Source: JABMQW01 sp964439935 (GTDB lineage Bacteria > Fidelibacterota > Marinisomatia > Marinisomatales > TCS56). From it: a DNA stretch of 64,000 nt. Below, piece after piece: positions 46,426 to 56,532 of this stretch (positions are counted from its first letter, which is position 1; each line of letters begins with the position of its first letter). Location of the stretch: positions 1 to 64,000 of the forward strand of contig CAYTPW010000004.1 in the NCBI GenBank assembly GCA_964439935.1, read 5' to 3'. The position numbers were made by a program, and so were the translations under genes. The notes beneath the pieces were generated by a model. That model was not told the origin of the DNA and ran no database searches. It worked only from the letters and a program-made list of their open reading frames with translations.

Positions 46426-46565
46426 GTCTATTGTTATTTGGTCAAAATTATTCCGGGATTGAATTTAAAACACAAAAGTTCTGCAAAAGAATGACTGATT
46501 GGTTGTAAAGCCCTAATAACACTAATTTCCAGCAGAATAAATCAATTATTGTTAAGGATATCGAA

Positions 46566-47357
46566 TTGGAATTCAAAGATAAAGTCGTTTGGATAACCGG
46601 TGCATCTTCAGGAATCGGTAAAGCGCTGGCAATTGCCTTCAGTCAAGCCGACGCCCGAGTTGTTTTGTCCTCACGCAGGGAGCTGGAACTGAAAGCAGTG
46701 CAAGAAGCCTGCACCAATTCGGATACACATTATTTACTGCCACTTGATCTGACTGAAACGGATGAGGTGGAGCAAAAAGCGGCTCAGGTTATAGAAAAAG
46801 TCGGTCCGGTTGACATTCTTATAAATAACGGCGGAATCACCCAACGGTCACATGTAAATGATACTGATATGGCGGTGGTACGGAAAATAATGGAGACCAA
46901 TTATTTCGGTTCGGTGGCAATGACAAAAGCAGTACTGCCAAGTATGTTGGAGCGCCGGTCCGGTCAAATTGTATTTACCAGCAGCCTGACCGGTAAATTC
47001 GGTACGCCTTTGCGATCGATTTATGCCTCCTCCAAACATGCTCTCATGGGTTTTGCTGATGCCCTGCGGGCTGAAGTATGGGATAGCGGTGTGCGTGTCC
47101 TAGTGGTAATGCCAGGCTTTGTACGAACTAATGCTTCCCAAAATGCACTGACCGGTGATGGCAGCCCCCACGCCACTCTGGATAAAACTACTGCGAAAGG
47201 GATGTCACCGGAAAAATGCGCCCAGGGTATATTGAAAGCGCTAGAAGCTGGAAAAGAAGAGGTGATAATTTCGGGAAAGGAGCGAATCATGGTTTACCTG
47301 AAACGCTTTTTTCCAGGTCTATTTAACAAAATAATCAGAAAAATCAAAGTGACTTAA
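46566..47357 (+). CDS. Short-chain dehydrogenase/reductase
   Basis: Classical SDR with the NAD(P) motif TGASSGIGKA (residues 11-20), NNGG and the active Tyr-x3-Lys in YASSKHAL with Ser in FTSSLTG. Length 263 is standard. The start is TTG at 46566 with AAGGATA upstream. A C-terminal basic and hydrophobic stretch (MVYLKRFFPGLF) may touch the membrane. It is divergent from the activase and could share a regulator with it; substrate is unknown. Confidence 0.9.
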   Translation: MEFKDKVVWITGASSGIGKALAIAFSQADARVVLSSRRELELKAVQEACTNSDTHYLLPLDLTETDEVEQKAAQVIEKVGPVDILINNGGITQRSHVNDTDMAVVRKIMETNYFGSVAMTKAVLPSMLERRSGQIVFTSSLTGKFGTPLRSIYASSKHALMGFADALRAEVWDSGVRVLVVMPGFVRTNASQNALTGDGSPHATLDKTTAKGMSPEKCAQGILKALEAGKEEVIISGKERIMVYLKRFFPGLFNKIIRKIKVT

Positions 47358-47544
47358 GTATATTTAATTTTACTGATATCATTAACTATATTTGCAGTTA
47401 TAGAAAATAGCTATAGTGCTATATCATATATATTAGATTTAAATTGAGCCAGATCAACAATTACTTGAGGTGTAATCTAATGTAATAATCGATATAAAGT
47501 GAGTGCAGTCCCGATTGTTATTTGCTGTGCCCCCTCCAGTCCGA

Positions 47545-49824
47545 TTAAATCTTACCCAACACCCGCAATATTTTTTCTGGTGTAACAGGTAATTCCCTTA
47601 TTCTGACACCACAAGCATTATAGATCGCATTCGCCACCGCTGGTCCGGGACCATTGATCGGAATCTCAGCAGCTGCCTTGGCACCGAATGGGCCGGTAGG
47701 CTCATCAGTATGCACAAAGCGGGTGATAATTTCAGGCATGTCTATCGCGGTGTAAATGTGATATGAATTAAAATCTCTATTGATCGGCCGCCCGGCAGCA
47801 TCAAAAACCATGTATTCTGACAGAGCCATCCCCAGAGCCTGGGGAATAGCCCCCTCCACTTGACCTTCCGCCATCTGTGGATTGATAACCTGGCCGATAT
47901 CAGTAACTGATACAACCTTATTCACTTTCACTAGCCCAGTTCCCGTGTCCACTGTGACATCAACGAAAGTTGCATTGTAGGGTGATGGTGAATCAAAACT
48001 CATATGGGATGCTGTCGCCATGATCTGATTCTGTTCTTCGGAATAGAAAGTCTTAGTGCAGATATCAGCATACGATATGCTGGTTCCACCAGGAGCCACC
48101 ACCATTTGATCATCAATATTCGCCTCTTCCGCTCCCAGCAGTTTTTTCCCCAGTTCCAGGATCTGTTTTTTGACTTCAGATGCTGCTTTGTATACCGCTC
48201 CGCCGGAGATGTAGGTTGTGCTGGAGGCATAGGCTCCCGTGTCGAATGGCGTCAAGTCGGTATCGGAGGAATACATGATAATTTTTTCCACCGGTACGCC
48301 CAGTTCTTCCGCTGCGATCTGGGCCAGGGCTGTATCAGATCCGGTCCCCAGATCGGTGGCTCCCACCTGCAAGTTGAAACTACCATCCTCATTCATTTTA
48401 ATGAAAACTGCCCCCATATCGATCCCGGGAATTCCTGATCCCTGCCCAACGATTGCAACACCGACACCCCGGTGTAATTTTCCGTTCTTCGGGGCAAGTC
48501 TTAAATCTTCCCAATTGATCAATTTTTTGCCTTCGTCTAAACAATCTTTCATTCCGGTACTGCGGACTCGTGCAGGAAATCCCTCCCGCCCTTCTCCTAG
48601 AATTGCGGCGATCGGCAGATCATCTCCAACACGGACATAATTACGGTGCCTGAATTCAATCGGATCAATACCAAGTTCACCAGCAATCTCATCCATTATC
48701 GATTCCAGGGCGAAAAAGCCCTGGGGCGACCCGTAACCCCGGTAGGCTCCGGCAATTGGCAGATTGGTATACACGGCGTCACCTTTGACCCTGAGATTTG
48801 GTACCCGATACAGCGATAGCGATTTCTGAGCAGTTACAGTCATTACAGTCAGCGCATGAGAACCGTAAGCTCCGGTATTCTCAAGTATATCCATATCGAT
48901 GGCATTCAAACTGTGATCTTTATTTACGCCAATTTTCAACCGGACAGTCTGTGGGTGCCTGGCTCGAGCAGCATAGAATTCTTCGTCCCGTGAGAATTCC
49001 AGGCGTGCTGGTCGGCCTGTTTTCAAGGTGACGGCGCCGCATAATTCCTCATTCAAAATTTCCTGTTTTCCACCAAACGCACCTCCAATCCGGGGCTTGA
49101 TAACACGAATCTTTCGAACTGGAATATCCAGAACTTCCGCAACAATCCGCCGAACATGAAATGGTACCTGAGTAGCGGTTCTGATCACCAAGCGGTTGTT
49201 ATCGTCCAGCCAAGTTAAAGTTATATGCGGTTCAATATGAGCCTGCTGAACGTATGGGGTGCTGTATTCCCTTTCAAACACATATGCTGCTGATTTCAAG
49301 GTTTTGTCAACATCGCCGACTTCAGCCTCAATATGCGAGGCAATATTGCTGGCAGCAGCATGGATATCGGTTTTCCCCTTTTCAGGATGGATGCAGGTTG
49401 AACTGGTTCGCGATTCACGCGGATCAAAGATCGCTGGCAATTCCTCATATTCAACGAAAATATCAGCCAGGGCCGCTTCTGCTGATTCCAGCGTTTCAGC
49501 AGCCACCAGGGCTACCCTGTCACCAATAAATCGAACGGTGGAATTAAAGATACGCATGTCCCGTGGCGACGGCTCTGGATATCCCTGCCCGGCGGAAGTG
49601 TAATAATGGGGCTGAAAATCATGATGTGTCAAAATAAGACGCACCCCTTCCCTATCCAGGGCACGAGTCACATTAATATTTTTTATCCGGGCATGGGCGA
49701 CCGGGCTGTGAAGTATTTTGCAATATAACATATCCGCTGGTTGTATATCATCGGTAAAGACTGGCTGCCCGGTGGCCAAAGCACGACCGTCGACCCGGGC
49801 GGTTTTCTTCCCAATCACTTGCAT
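47545..49824 (-). CDS. Molybdenum hydroxylase large subunit (XdhD/XdhA-like)
   Basis: Molybdopterin-binding subunit of a xanthine-dehydrogenase-type enzyme. Motifs include IGGAFGGKQE, which holds the cofactor, GAYRGYGSPQGFF, and the C-terminal catalytic Glu in KAAAEIPINGPGPAVANAI. I chose ATG 49824, overlapping the small subunit gene by ten bases, over a TTG-type reading further upstream. Genes for the 2Fe-2S and FAD subunits precede it, so it forms a three-subunit enzyme. Substrate is probably a purine or an N-heterocycle, judging from the cluster. Confidence 0.9.
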   Translation of the reverse strand: MQVIGKKTARVDGRALATGQPVFTDDIQPADMLYCKILHSPVAHARIKNINVTRALDREGVRLILTHHDFQPHYYTSAGQGYPEPSPRDMRIFNSTVRFIGDRVALVAAETLESAEAALADIFVEYEELPAIFDPRESRTSSTCIHPEKGKTDIHAAASNIASHIEAEVGDVDKTLKSAAYVFEREYSTPYVQQAHIEPHITLTWLDDNNRLVIRTATQVPFHVRRIVAEVLDIPVRKIRVIKPRIGGAFGGKQEILNEELCGAVTLKTGRPARLEFSRDEEFYAARARHPQTVRLKIGVNKDHSLNAIDMDILENTGAYGSHALTVMTVTAQKSLSLYRVPNLRVKGDAVYTNLPIAGAYRGYGSPQGFFALESIMDEIAGELGIDPIEFRHRNYVRVGDDLPIAAILGEGREGFPARVRSTGMKDCLDEGKKLINWEDLRLAPKNGKLHRGVGVAIVGQGSGIPGIDMGAVFIKMNEDGSFNLQVGATDLGTGSDTALAQIAAEELGVPVEKIIMYSSDTDLTPFDTGAYASSTTYISGGAVYKAASEVKKQILELGKKLLGAEEANIDDQMVVAPGGTSISYADICTKTFYSEEQNQIMATASHMSFDSPSPYNATFVDVTVDTGTGLVKVNKVVSVTDIGQVINPQMAEGQVEGAIPQALGMALSEYMVFDAAGRPINRDFNSYHIYTAIDMPEIITRFVHTDEPTGPFGAKAAAEIPINGPGPAVANAIYNACGVRIRELPVTPEKILRVLGKI

Positions 49825-50258
49825 AAAGCGGCCTCCACCGGTTTGACATAGCCGGTACAGCGGCAAAGATTACCAGCCAGGGCATCCCTTACCTGATCCT
49901 CTCCGGCTGCGGGATTTTTCCGGTACAGGGCTTCCAGCGCTAAAATCATTCCGGGGGTGCAGAATCCGCACTGGATAGCGCCAGAGTCAATAAATTTATC
50001 CTGTAAAGGATGTAGATATTCGTGATCACTGAATTGTTCGACTGTTTCAACCCGTTTCCCGATAACTGTATGCACCAGTAACAGGCAAGCGTTAACCGCC
50101 TTGTCATTCAGCAGCACCGTGCAAGCACCACATTCACCATGGTCGCAACCGTGCTTGACGCTGAATAATCCCTGCTGGCGCAATAATTCCAACAGATTAG
50201 TGGCTGGATTGGCGGTTAATGATACCTGCCGGTCATTCAATATGAAATCAATTTTCAT
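49815..50258 (-). CDS. Molybdenum hydroxylase 2Fe-2S subunit
   Basis: Small subunit with two [2Fe-2S] clusters: CDHGECGACTV (plant ferredoxin type) and CGFCTPG...CRCTGY (alpha-helical type). The 147-residue length is typical of XdhC/CoxS-type subunits. It passes electrons from the molybdenum site to FAD. It overlaps the FAD subunit by four bases and the large subunit by ten. Confidence 0.93.
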   Translation of the reverse strand: MKIDFILNDRQVSLTANPATNLLELLRQQGLFSVKHGCDHGECGACTVLLNDKAVNACLLLVHTVIGKRVETVEQFSDHEYLHPLQDKFIDSGAIQCGFCTPGMILALEALYRKNPAAGEDQVRDALAGNLCRCTGYVKPVEAALCK

Positions 50259-50977
50259 AATGCCTCCCGTAACCGCTGCAAACCGGTTCGAATAACCGCC
50301 TGCTTGTAGGCCCGTGGCCCCACATGGTCATCGTCAAAATTTTTCACCACTAACGAACACAGTTTGTCGATCCACTGGCTGTCAAATTCTGTTTTCGACA
50401 CATTCTGTATCGTCAATTGTCGGGCCTGCCCACCGATTGCAATTTTAATCTCGACGTCTCCTCTTACGCCAGCAACAATCACAAATGCCGGCGCTGATGG
50501 TAATAACGCAAACCGTTCCAAATGGATAGCATTCACACCGGCCAGATCAATATTCAATCCGGTTATAATGTTATTCTCTTTCATTTCCAATTGGGCATTC
50601 AAAGCTGTTATAGCAGCCACTATTTCCGAATTACAACGACCCCGGGCGATCTCACCACCGATGGTGCGCTGATTGCGAATATTTTTCGAAGCACAGGACC
50701 AGCGAGCAGCGGCTGCCAGGTGATGATTATCATCTTTGGAAAAATAATCGATTAAGTCCTGCAGGGTTGCACCGGCTCCACAGTACAGTTTACCATGGGA
50801 ATAATCAATCTTTTTTGCAATCAGTCTGTTGATATCCACCAGGGTGTGGATTGACGGGTCGCGCTGGGCTGCCAGATAAGTACCACCGCTGAAAATAACC
50901 GCGTTATTTTGAGCTGCCAGATCCCCGGCTTCGGCCAGTGTTTCAGGAAATTGAATATTGGTAATTGAAGACCACAT
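50255..50977 (-). CDS. Molybdenum hydroxylase FAD subunit
   Basis: FAD-binding subunit of the CoxM/XdhB family, with the N-terminal FSGGTYLAAQRDPS region and the central motif RNQRTIGGEIARG that contact FAD. At 240 residues it is shorter than the usual 280-290, the C-terminal lobe being reduced. It overlaps the 2Fe-2S gene in ATGA and is two bases from the deaminase gene. Compare the second FAD subunit at 55690. Confidence 0.87.
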   Translation of the reverse strand: MWSSITNIQFPETLAEAGDLAAQNNAVIFSGGTYLAAQRDPSIHTLVDINRLIAKKIDYSHGKLYCGAGATLQDLIDYFSKDDNHHLAAAARWSCASKNIRNQRTIGGEIARGRCNSEIVAAITALNAQLEMKENNIITGLNIDLAGVNAIHLERFALLPSAPAFVIVAGVRGDVEIKIAIGGQARQLTIQNVSKTEFDSQWIDKLCSLVVKNFDDDHVGPRAYKQAVIRTGLQRLREAL

Positions 50978-50979
50978 AG

Positions 50980-52386
50980 TTATTCTTTTCCCTCGTTTTT
51001 CATAAAATCGATGCCAGTTTTATGACCTGCCTGTTCCAGCATTTGGGCCGCAATCCGGTTATGGGTTTGAACCAATTTTTGTTCATCAACCTGGCTTTTT
51101 TCGTTGCGGATACGGATATCCCCGTTTACCAGCAGATAATCCACCGGTGATTGTCGCACGGTGAAAACCAGAGCCGCCAGGGGGTCCGAACCACTACCGG
51201 CATATTCGATCCCATTGGTGCCAAATAAAGCTAAATCAGCTCGTTTGCCCATAGCCAACTGACCGATATCGCTACGTCCCAGTAAGGCTGCTCCACCGCG
51301 GGTAGCCATCCATATCACATCACGGGCAGTTAGCCAGTATTGCTCATCGCGCAAGCGTGACAACAGCATCGCCTGTCTAATTTCAGCGAGCATGTTACTA
51401 CCATCATTGGAGGCCGAGCCATCCACTCCCAGACCGACCTTGACACCAGCGTCCAGCAGCTCCCTTATACGGGCGATACCCGACCCCAGGCGCAGGTTTG
51501 ACGAAGGACAGTGGCTGATTCCCGAGCCAACCTCACCCAAGCGTTGGATTTCTGCATTATTCAAATGAACAGCATGGGCGAACCAGCTGAAATCGGTGAT
51601 CCATCCCAGAGAATCGATATATTCGAATGGACGCATACTATAACGTTCCAGACAAAATTCTTCTTCATCCAAGGTCTCTGCCAAATGAGTGTGTACCAAT
51701 AAATCATTGTTACGAGCCAGTTCCACTGTCGATTTCATTAGCTCCGGTGTGACTGAGAATGGGGAACAGGGTGCCAGTGCCAGACGCAGCATCGACCCTT
51801 CAGATTGATCGTGATAAAGGGTCAGCAATCGTTCCGTGTCCTGTTGAATGATCTGCTCTGACTGGACAACATCATCTGGTGGCAAACCACCATTTGACCT
51901 ACCCAGAGACATCGATCCTCGCATAGGATGAAATCTTATCCCCAATTCCCTGGCAGCCTGGATCTGTGCATCGATCAATGCGCCGCTGATATTACCCGGG
52001 AAAACGTAATGGTGATCGGAACTGGTGCTAACTCCGGATTTCATCAATTCAATAATGGCTGACTTAGTGCTGCAGTAGATTGCATCCACTGTTAATTCGC
52101 GCCAGAGTTCGTAATGGTTGGTCAACCAATTAAATAAGCCCATATTCTGCATGAGGGGAATGTTGCGGGTCAGGGTCTGGTAAAAATGGTGATGAGTGTT
52201 AATAAAGCCCGGCATTACTACCATACCGGTAGCATCAATAATTTCGTCGGCTGAAGCATCGCTGGCTTGGGAACCTAACGAGGTTATGACGCCATCTTTG
52301 ATTAACAAGTGACCACCATGATATTCTAAATGGTCATCATCCATAGTGGCTACCAGCCGGGGATTATTAATCAATATTCGAGTCAT
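50980..52386 (-). CDS. 8-oxoguanine deaminase-like amidohydrolase
   Basis: A metal-dependent amidohydrolase of the deaminase type. Metal-binding INTHHHFYQ (HxH), THLAETLDEEEF, the later AHAVHLNN and GVDGSASNDGSNM motifs fit the 8-oxoguanine/guanine deaminase group, and the start MTRILINNPRLVATMDDD resembles 8-oxoguanine deaminase. Length 468 is usual. It lies between the hydroxylase and YgfK genes. Its product from guanine would be xanthine and from 8-oxoguanine, urate. SsnA (a partial copy at 62922) is a related but different branch. Confidence 0.75.
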   Translation of the reverse strand: MTRILINNPRLVATMDDDHLEYHGGHLLIKDGVITSLGSQASDASADEIIDATGMVVMPGFINTHHHFYQTLTRNIPLMQNMGLFNWLTNHYELWRELTVDAIYCSTKSAIIELMKSGVSTSSDHHYVFPGNISGALIDAQIQAARELGIRFHPMRGSMSLGRSNGGLPPDDVVQSEQIIQQDTERLLTLYHDQSEGSMLRLALAPCSPFSVTPELMKSTVELARNNDLLVHTHLAETLDEEEFCLERYSMRPFEYIDSLGWITDFSWFAHAVHLNNAEIQRLGEVGSGISHCPSSNLRLGSGIARIRELLDAGVKVGLGVDGSASNDGSNMLAEIRQAMLLSRLRDEQYWLTARDVIWMATRGGAALLGRSDIGQLAMGKRADLALFGTNGIEYAGSGSDPLAALVFTVRQSPVDYLLVNGDIRIRNEKSQVDEQKLVQTHNRIAAQMLEQAGHKTGIDFMKNEGKE

Positions 52387-52399
52387 CCTAACTCTCTGA

Positions 52400-55300
52400 T
52401 TATACGGGAAATTGCGGTAAATTGCGAATGCTTTTCCAAAATACGATCATTTTCAGGGCTTGCATCAAAGATATGTGATCGGTTTGGTTCCCTTTCCAAT
52501 GAACCTTTTCAATAGTCAGTGTAGTTGCGTTCAACCTGGCTCTCAATATAGCTGTTTCATAAGCATATTCATCCGATTTGAAAGCTAGCGATGCTTCACC
52601 AGCGCTGGATTTAAATTTCAAACCGCTGGCTGTAATGCGATAACCTTCCGGTTCAGCGATATAACTGGCTTCGCTCAAACAGAGACGCGGTTTATCCATA
52701 AATGGCCGACCACTAGTTGGACAAAAAACGGTACAATTACCACATTCATTACATAAATCAACCAGATTCAGAATCTGTGTCGGTTGGCTAATTATAAATT
52801 TTTCATTGTATTGAATATCTGTCACTCCGTGGTTGCGATTGGCCACCGGGACAGCCAGTTCAATCTTTTCCACCGGGTAAGCAATATTGGCTCGATTAGG
52901 ACAAACAGTCACACAAATATCGCAGAATTCATCACAAAATAAACACCGGGCCGCCTCAGTCTGGGCTTGTTCATCCGAAACCAATGATTTAATGGGCTTG
53001 GTATGCAGCGCAGTGAATCCATCGACCGCCGATCCATAATCCCGCCGAGCTAGCCGTATTTGGATGTTAGCGGCGTTATCCTTGAATGAACTGTAAACCG
53101 GTGGTTTTGGATTGCTCGCGAGGGCAGTCCGGATGATATTTCTGGCCGCCCGATGACCATCACCAACTGCAGCGATGATCGTATAAGCTCCCCGGATCGC
53201 ATCACCTCCAGCATAAACTTTAGCTAGATTGGTTGCCTGGGTAACGGAATCAATTTTTAAGTCCGCCAGTGAAATAAAATCTACTGTTACATCCTGCCCG
53301 ACTGCAGGAATGATATAATCAGCAGTCAGCTTAAACTCCGTCCCTGGTTGCATTATCGGACGAAGGCGCCCGCTGGAATCTTTGTCACCCAGCTTCATCC
53401 GGGAACAGGTCAAGATCAATCCCTGTTTTCCACACTTGATTTTCACTGGCGCCACTAATTCAGAAATAGAAATACCCTCGGCTTGGGCCGCGGCGATTTC
53501 CGCCCAGTCGGCCGGCATTTGATCGATCGTTCGGCGATAGATAATAGATACACAGCCACCAGCCCCAACCTGGCGCAATGCTGTCCGGGCGGCATCCATT
53601 GCAGTGTTACCGCCACCAATTATTAGTATATCAGCGCCTGCTGGAAGCATAGCTTGTTGTTTTACACCTGCTAAAAACTCCAGCGGATCCAGTACATTGT
53701 CCTCATCCTCGCCATCGATATTCAGCTTCCGGCTGATTTGGGCACCCAAACCCAGATAAATGTAATCGTAACTGGACTGCAGTTCTCGGAATCGCTCTGC
53801 ATTGATTTCAGTATTATAATTAATGTGGACGCCAAGCCCGGTGATTAATTCCATATCAGCTGTAATTGTCTCGGGACCGAGGCGAAACTGGGGAATTGCA
53901 CCGGATACCATCCCTCCCAGTTGAGCTTTGGCTTCGAATAGATCTACTTTGAATCCTTCCCGTGCCAGGAAATAAGCACAGGCTAATCCGGACGGTCCCC
54001 CGCCCACTACCGCTACCGTAACATCATGATTAGTTTTGATTTTAGGCGAATTGCCAGTTTGGTGATTTTCAGTTATGAAGCGTTTGATTTCCCGGATCAT
54101 AAGCGGGCGATCATAATTAATCCGGGTACATTTCAACTGACACAGATGATCACAGACCTGACCGGTAATGCCGGGCAGAGGATTGGTAGCGGCTATGATT
54201 TCATAGGCTTTATCAAATTCGCCGTGCGCTGTATGATACATATAATCGGGAATATTTTGATCAGTGGCACAGGCTTCGATGCAGGGGGCAGATATACAAT
54301 CAAACTGCTTCAGTTTCCGTTCCGTTTTAATCGAAGGATGAAACGGCGCCGACCGCTTGTATTCCACCGCAGACACTACCTGGTTAGCATAGCGAACCAG
54401 GTTTTCCAACTGAGCCTGGTTGACATCCCGAGCAGATGAGCCTGTATTCATAATCAACTGCTCTGTATCCAAGGCATTGGCCATTTTATAACCAGTTCTG
54501 AGATTATCAAGATATTGTTTTAATCTGCCATATCCACCAGGCTTAAGGATATCGGAACAGGTTGTAACCGGGGAAAGCCCGCTGGCAACCAGGTCGGTTA
54601 CATTAAAACAATCCGCACCGGCGCAGAAAGACAGATCCAGCTGACCATTATAATCCTCTTGCAGGAGCGCTGCCAGGTTGACACTCAGTGGATGTAAAGC
54701 CCGGCCACTCAGGTAGGATTGTTTTTCCTGCTCCGGAAATAGATCTTTTTGATTCAATACTTCCAGGGTGTTGGTCAGTTTAAGACCGAATTCAATCCCC
54801 TGTTGTTTAGCCGACAATTGCAGAGTATTAATAATATCCAGCGCCTGGCTGTATTTCAGGTCATGATCGAAGGCCTGATCAGGAACCCGAATATTTTTAA
54901 AACCCAATTGTTCATTGAGGATAGCGCGTAACCGTTCAGGTCCCAGTAAAGTCGGATTAAGTTTGATCAAGGTGTGCAGGTTCCGTTCTTCAATCAGATA
55001 AAGGCCGATCGCTTCAATTTCATCCGGGGGGCAGCCATGCATGGTGGAAAGGGTTACGCTGTTGGTCATACTCCCTGAAATCGAGATATTCTTTAATTCT
55101 GGATAAATCGGTTCCAATCGGTCCAGCCGAGCTTGAAGAATGGTTCCGCAATCCTCCATCAAATCCATAAATTCTTGAACATTGGCCTGTTTAATCCCTG
55201 CCAGGTCATAACCAACCGACATATTGAACATTAGACCAGGTTCAGAATTACAACACCAGTCGAATTTATGTCGGAGGATATGGATTATGATCCAGGCATC

Positions 55301-55672
55301 GAGATACTGATCGAAGGACTGACGTAATTTCAGTTCCTGGGACCATTCGCAGTTATAGCCTTCATCCTGCATGTCGATGCAAGGCTTGGCAACCTCAATC
55401 TCATCAAGTGTTTGAACGGTTTTTAATTCGATATAGCGGGCGCCGGATAGCCAAGCGGCAATAATATTAGCTGCCAGTTGTGTATGGGGACCGGCGGCAA
55501 CGCCGATCGGTGTTTCCAACAGTTGACCATAGCGCTTCATTCGAAAGGGATCGGATTTATCAGGTATGAAGAATAGCTGCCGCGGAATACCTAGAATACC
55601 ACCCTGTCGTTCTTCTGCCAGAATCCATTTTAACAGTTGCTCAATTGGTAGTGGAAATAGTTTGTCGGACAC
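52400..55672 (-). CDS. ygfK: YgfK, putative selenate-reductase/purine-cluster oxidoreductase
   Basis: A 1090-residue multidomain oxidoreductase. The N-terminal part (about 1-420) is TIM-barrel-like (dihydropyrimidine dehydrogenase relative), the middle has an Fe-S region CISAPCIEACATDQNIP and an FAD/NAD(P) disulfide-type module (VVGGGPSGLACAYFLA, GGGNTAMDAARTAL, AGGDAIRGA), and the C-terminus has ferredoxin-type clusters CDEFCDICVTVCP and CNECGNCTVFCP. The architecture matches E. coli YgfK. In purine clusters it is thought to carry reductive steps; no direct reaction can be read here. Spacing to neighbours is 13 and 17 bases. Confidence 0.93.
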   Translation of the reverse strand: MSDKLFPLPIEQLLKWILAEERQGGILGIPRQLFFIPDKSDPFRMKRYGQLLETPIGVAAGPHTQLAANIIAAWLSGARYIELKTVQTLDEIEVAKPCIDMQDEGYNCEWSQELKLRQSFDQYLDAWIIIHILRHKFDWCCNSEPGLMFNMSVGYDLAGIKQANVQEFMDLMEDCGTILQARLDRLEPIYPELKNISISGSMTNSVTLSTMHGCPPDEIEAIGLYLIEERNLHTLIKLNPTLLGPERLRAILNEQLGFKNIRVPDQAFDHDLKYSQALDIINTLQLSAKQQGIEFGLKLTNTLEVLNQKDLFPEQEKQSYLSGRALHPLSVNLAALLQEDYNGQLDLSFCAGADCFNVTDLVASGLSPVTTCSDILKPGGYGRLKQYLDNLRTGYKMANALDTEQLIMNTGSSARDVNQAQLENLVRYANQVVSAVEYKRSAPFHPSIKTERKLKQFDCISAPCIEACATDQNIPDYMYHTAHGEFDKAYEIIAATNPLPGITGQVCDHLCQLKCTRINYDRPLMIREIKRFITENHQTGNSPKIKTNHDVTVAVVGGGPSGLACAYFLAREGFKVDLFEAKAQLGGMVSGAIPQFRLGPETITADMELITGLGVHINYNTEINAERFRELQSSYDYIYLGLGAQISRKLNIDGEDEDNVLDPLEFLAGVKQQAMLPAGADILIIGGGNTAMDAARTALRQVGAGGCVSIIYRRTIDQMPADWAEIAAAQAEGISISELVAPVKIKCGKQGLILTCSRMKLGDKDSSGRLRPIMQPGTEFKLTADYIIPAVGQDVTVDFISLADLKIDSVTQATNLAKVYAGGDAIRGAYTIIAAVGDGHRAARNIIRTALASNPKPPVYSSFKDNAANIQIRLARRDYGSAVDGFTALHTKPIKSLVSDEQAQTEAARCLFCDEFCDICVTVCPNRANIAYPVEKIELAVPVANRNHGVTDIQYNEKFIISQPTQILNLVDLCNECGNCTVFCPTSGRPFMDKPRLCLSEASYIAEPEGYRITASGLKFKSSAGEASLAFKSDEYAYETAILRARLNATTLTIEKVHWKGNQTDHISLMQALKMIVFWKSIRNLPQFPV

Positions 55673-55689
55673 TAGCCTGATTACCTTGC

Positions 55690-56532
55690 TTAGCTTGCAA
55701 CGAGCATGTTATTCAAATTGTACAGTAATACATTTCGTAGCGCCTTACGGCGGTAGGCGGCAGTGGCACGAAGATCATCGATCGGCGCAATATCGTTATC
55801 GATCAATGTCCCGTATTTACTCTTGTCAGGTACTTGATTAATCAATGCAGTGGCTAATTCAGTCAAATAAACCACTGTTGGCGCGACTGACCCGGCAGCA
55901 ATTGTTAGTTGATTGAATACCTTTTTTTCCTGGTCAACGTCCGCTAAAATAGCAAAATTAACGACCGCAATTGCCATCGCCCGACGCAGACCAAGCTTAT
56001 AGTATAACGCTGATCCCAGGGATTTTGGAATTATTATCGACAATATTATTTCCGCACAACCCAATTCTGTCTCCCCCGGACCAATGATGAAATCAGCGAT
56101 TGGAATCCGTTTCTCACCAGCTGGTCCGATTATATTAACCTGAGCCTGATAGGTATACAGGGGCGGGAGTGTATCGCCGGCCGGTGACGCATTGCAGATG
56201 TTACCGCCGATTGTAGCCCGGTTCCTGATCTGAGTCGCAGCAAATTGATCGGATGCCTGCCACAGTGCATGTAAGAAACTCCGGATCAAATCGCTGTTAC
56301 GTATAGTCTCGATTGTTGTCAAACTGCCAATTTCAATATCATCACCCCGATCAGTTATCCCGGAAAAGCACTCGATACCCTTCAAATCTACCAGATACCG
56401 GGGTAATTCCATCCCGTTCTCGTACCGGGGTAATAAATCGGTCCCACCCGCCAACAATGTGCATTTACTCTGGCTGAGCTTCTCCAACAAATCCTGCAAT
56501 TCAGGTTTACTGGTAGGATGATAATACTTCAA
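55690..56532 (-). CDS. Second FAD subunit of a molybdenum hydroxylase (YgfM-like)
   Basis: A 280-residue CoxM/XdhB-type FAD subunit with LLAGGTDLLPRYENG and IRNRATIGGNICNASPAGD, both FAD-contacting motifs, at full length. It overlaps the 2Fe-2S gene by four bases (ATGA). There is no molybdopterin subunit next to it, so it must serve a large subunit coded elsewhere, or share the one at 47545. E. coli ygfM lies beside ygfK in the same way. Confidence 0.88.
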   Translation of the reverse strand: MKYYHPTSKPELQDLLEKLSQSKCTLLAGGTDLLPRYENGMELPRYLVDLKGIECFSGITDRGDDIEIGSLTTIETIRNSDLIRSFLHALWQASDQFAATQIRNRATIGGNICNASPAGDTLPPLYTYQAQVNIIGPAGEKRIPIADFIIGPGETELGCAEIILSIIIPKSLGSALYYKLGLRRAMAIAVVNFAILADVDQEKKVFNQLTIAAGSVAPTVVYLTELATALINQVPDKSKYGTLIDNDIAPIDDLRATAAYRRKALRNVLLYNLNNMLVAS

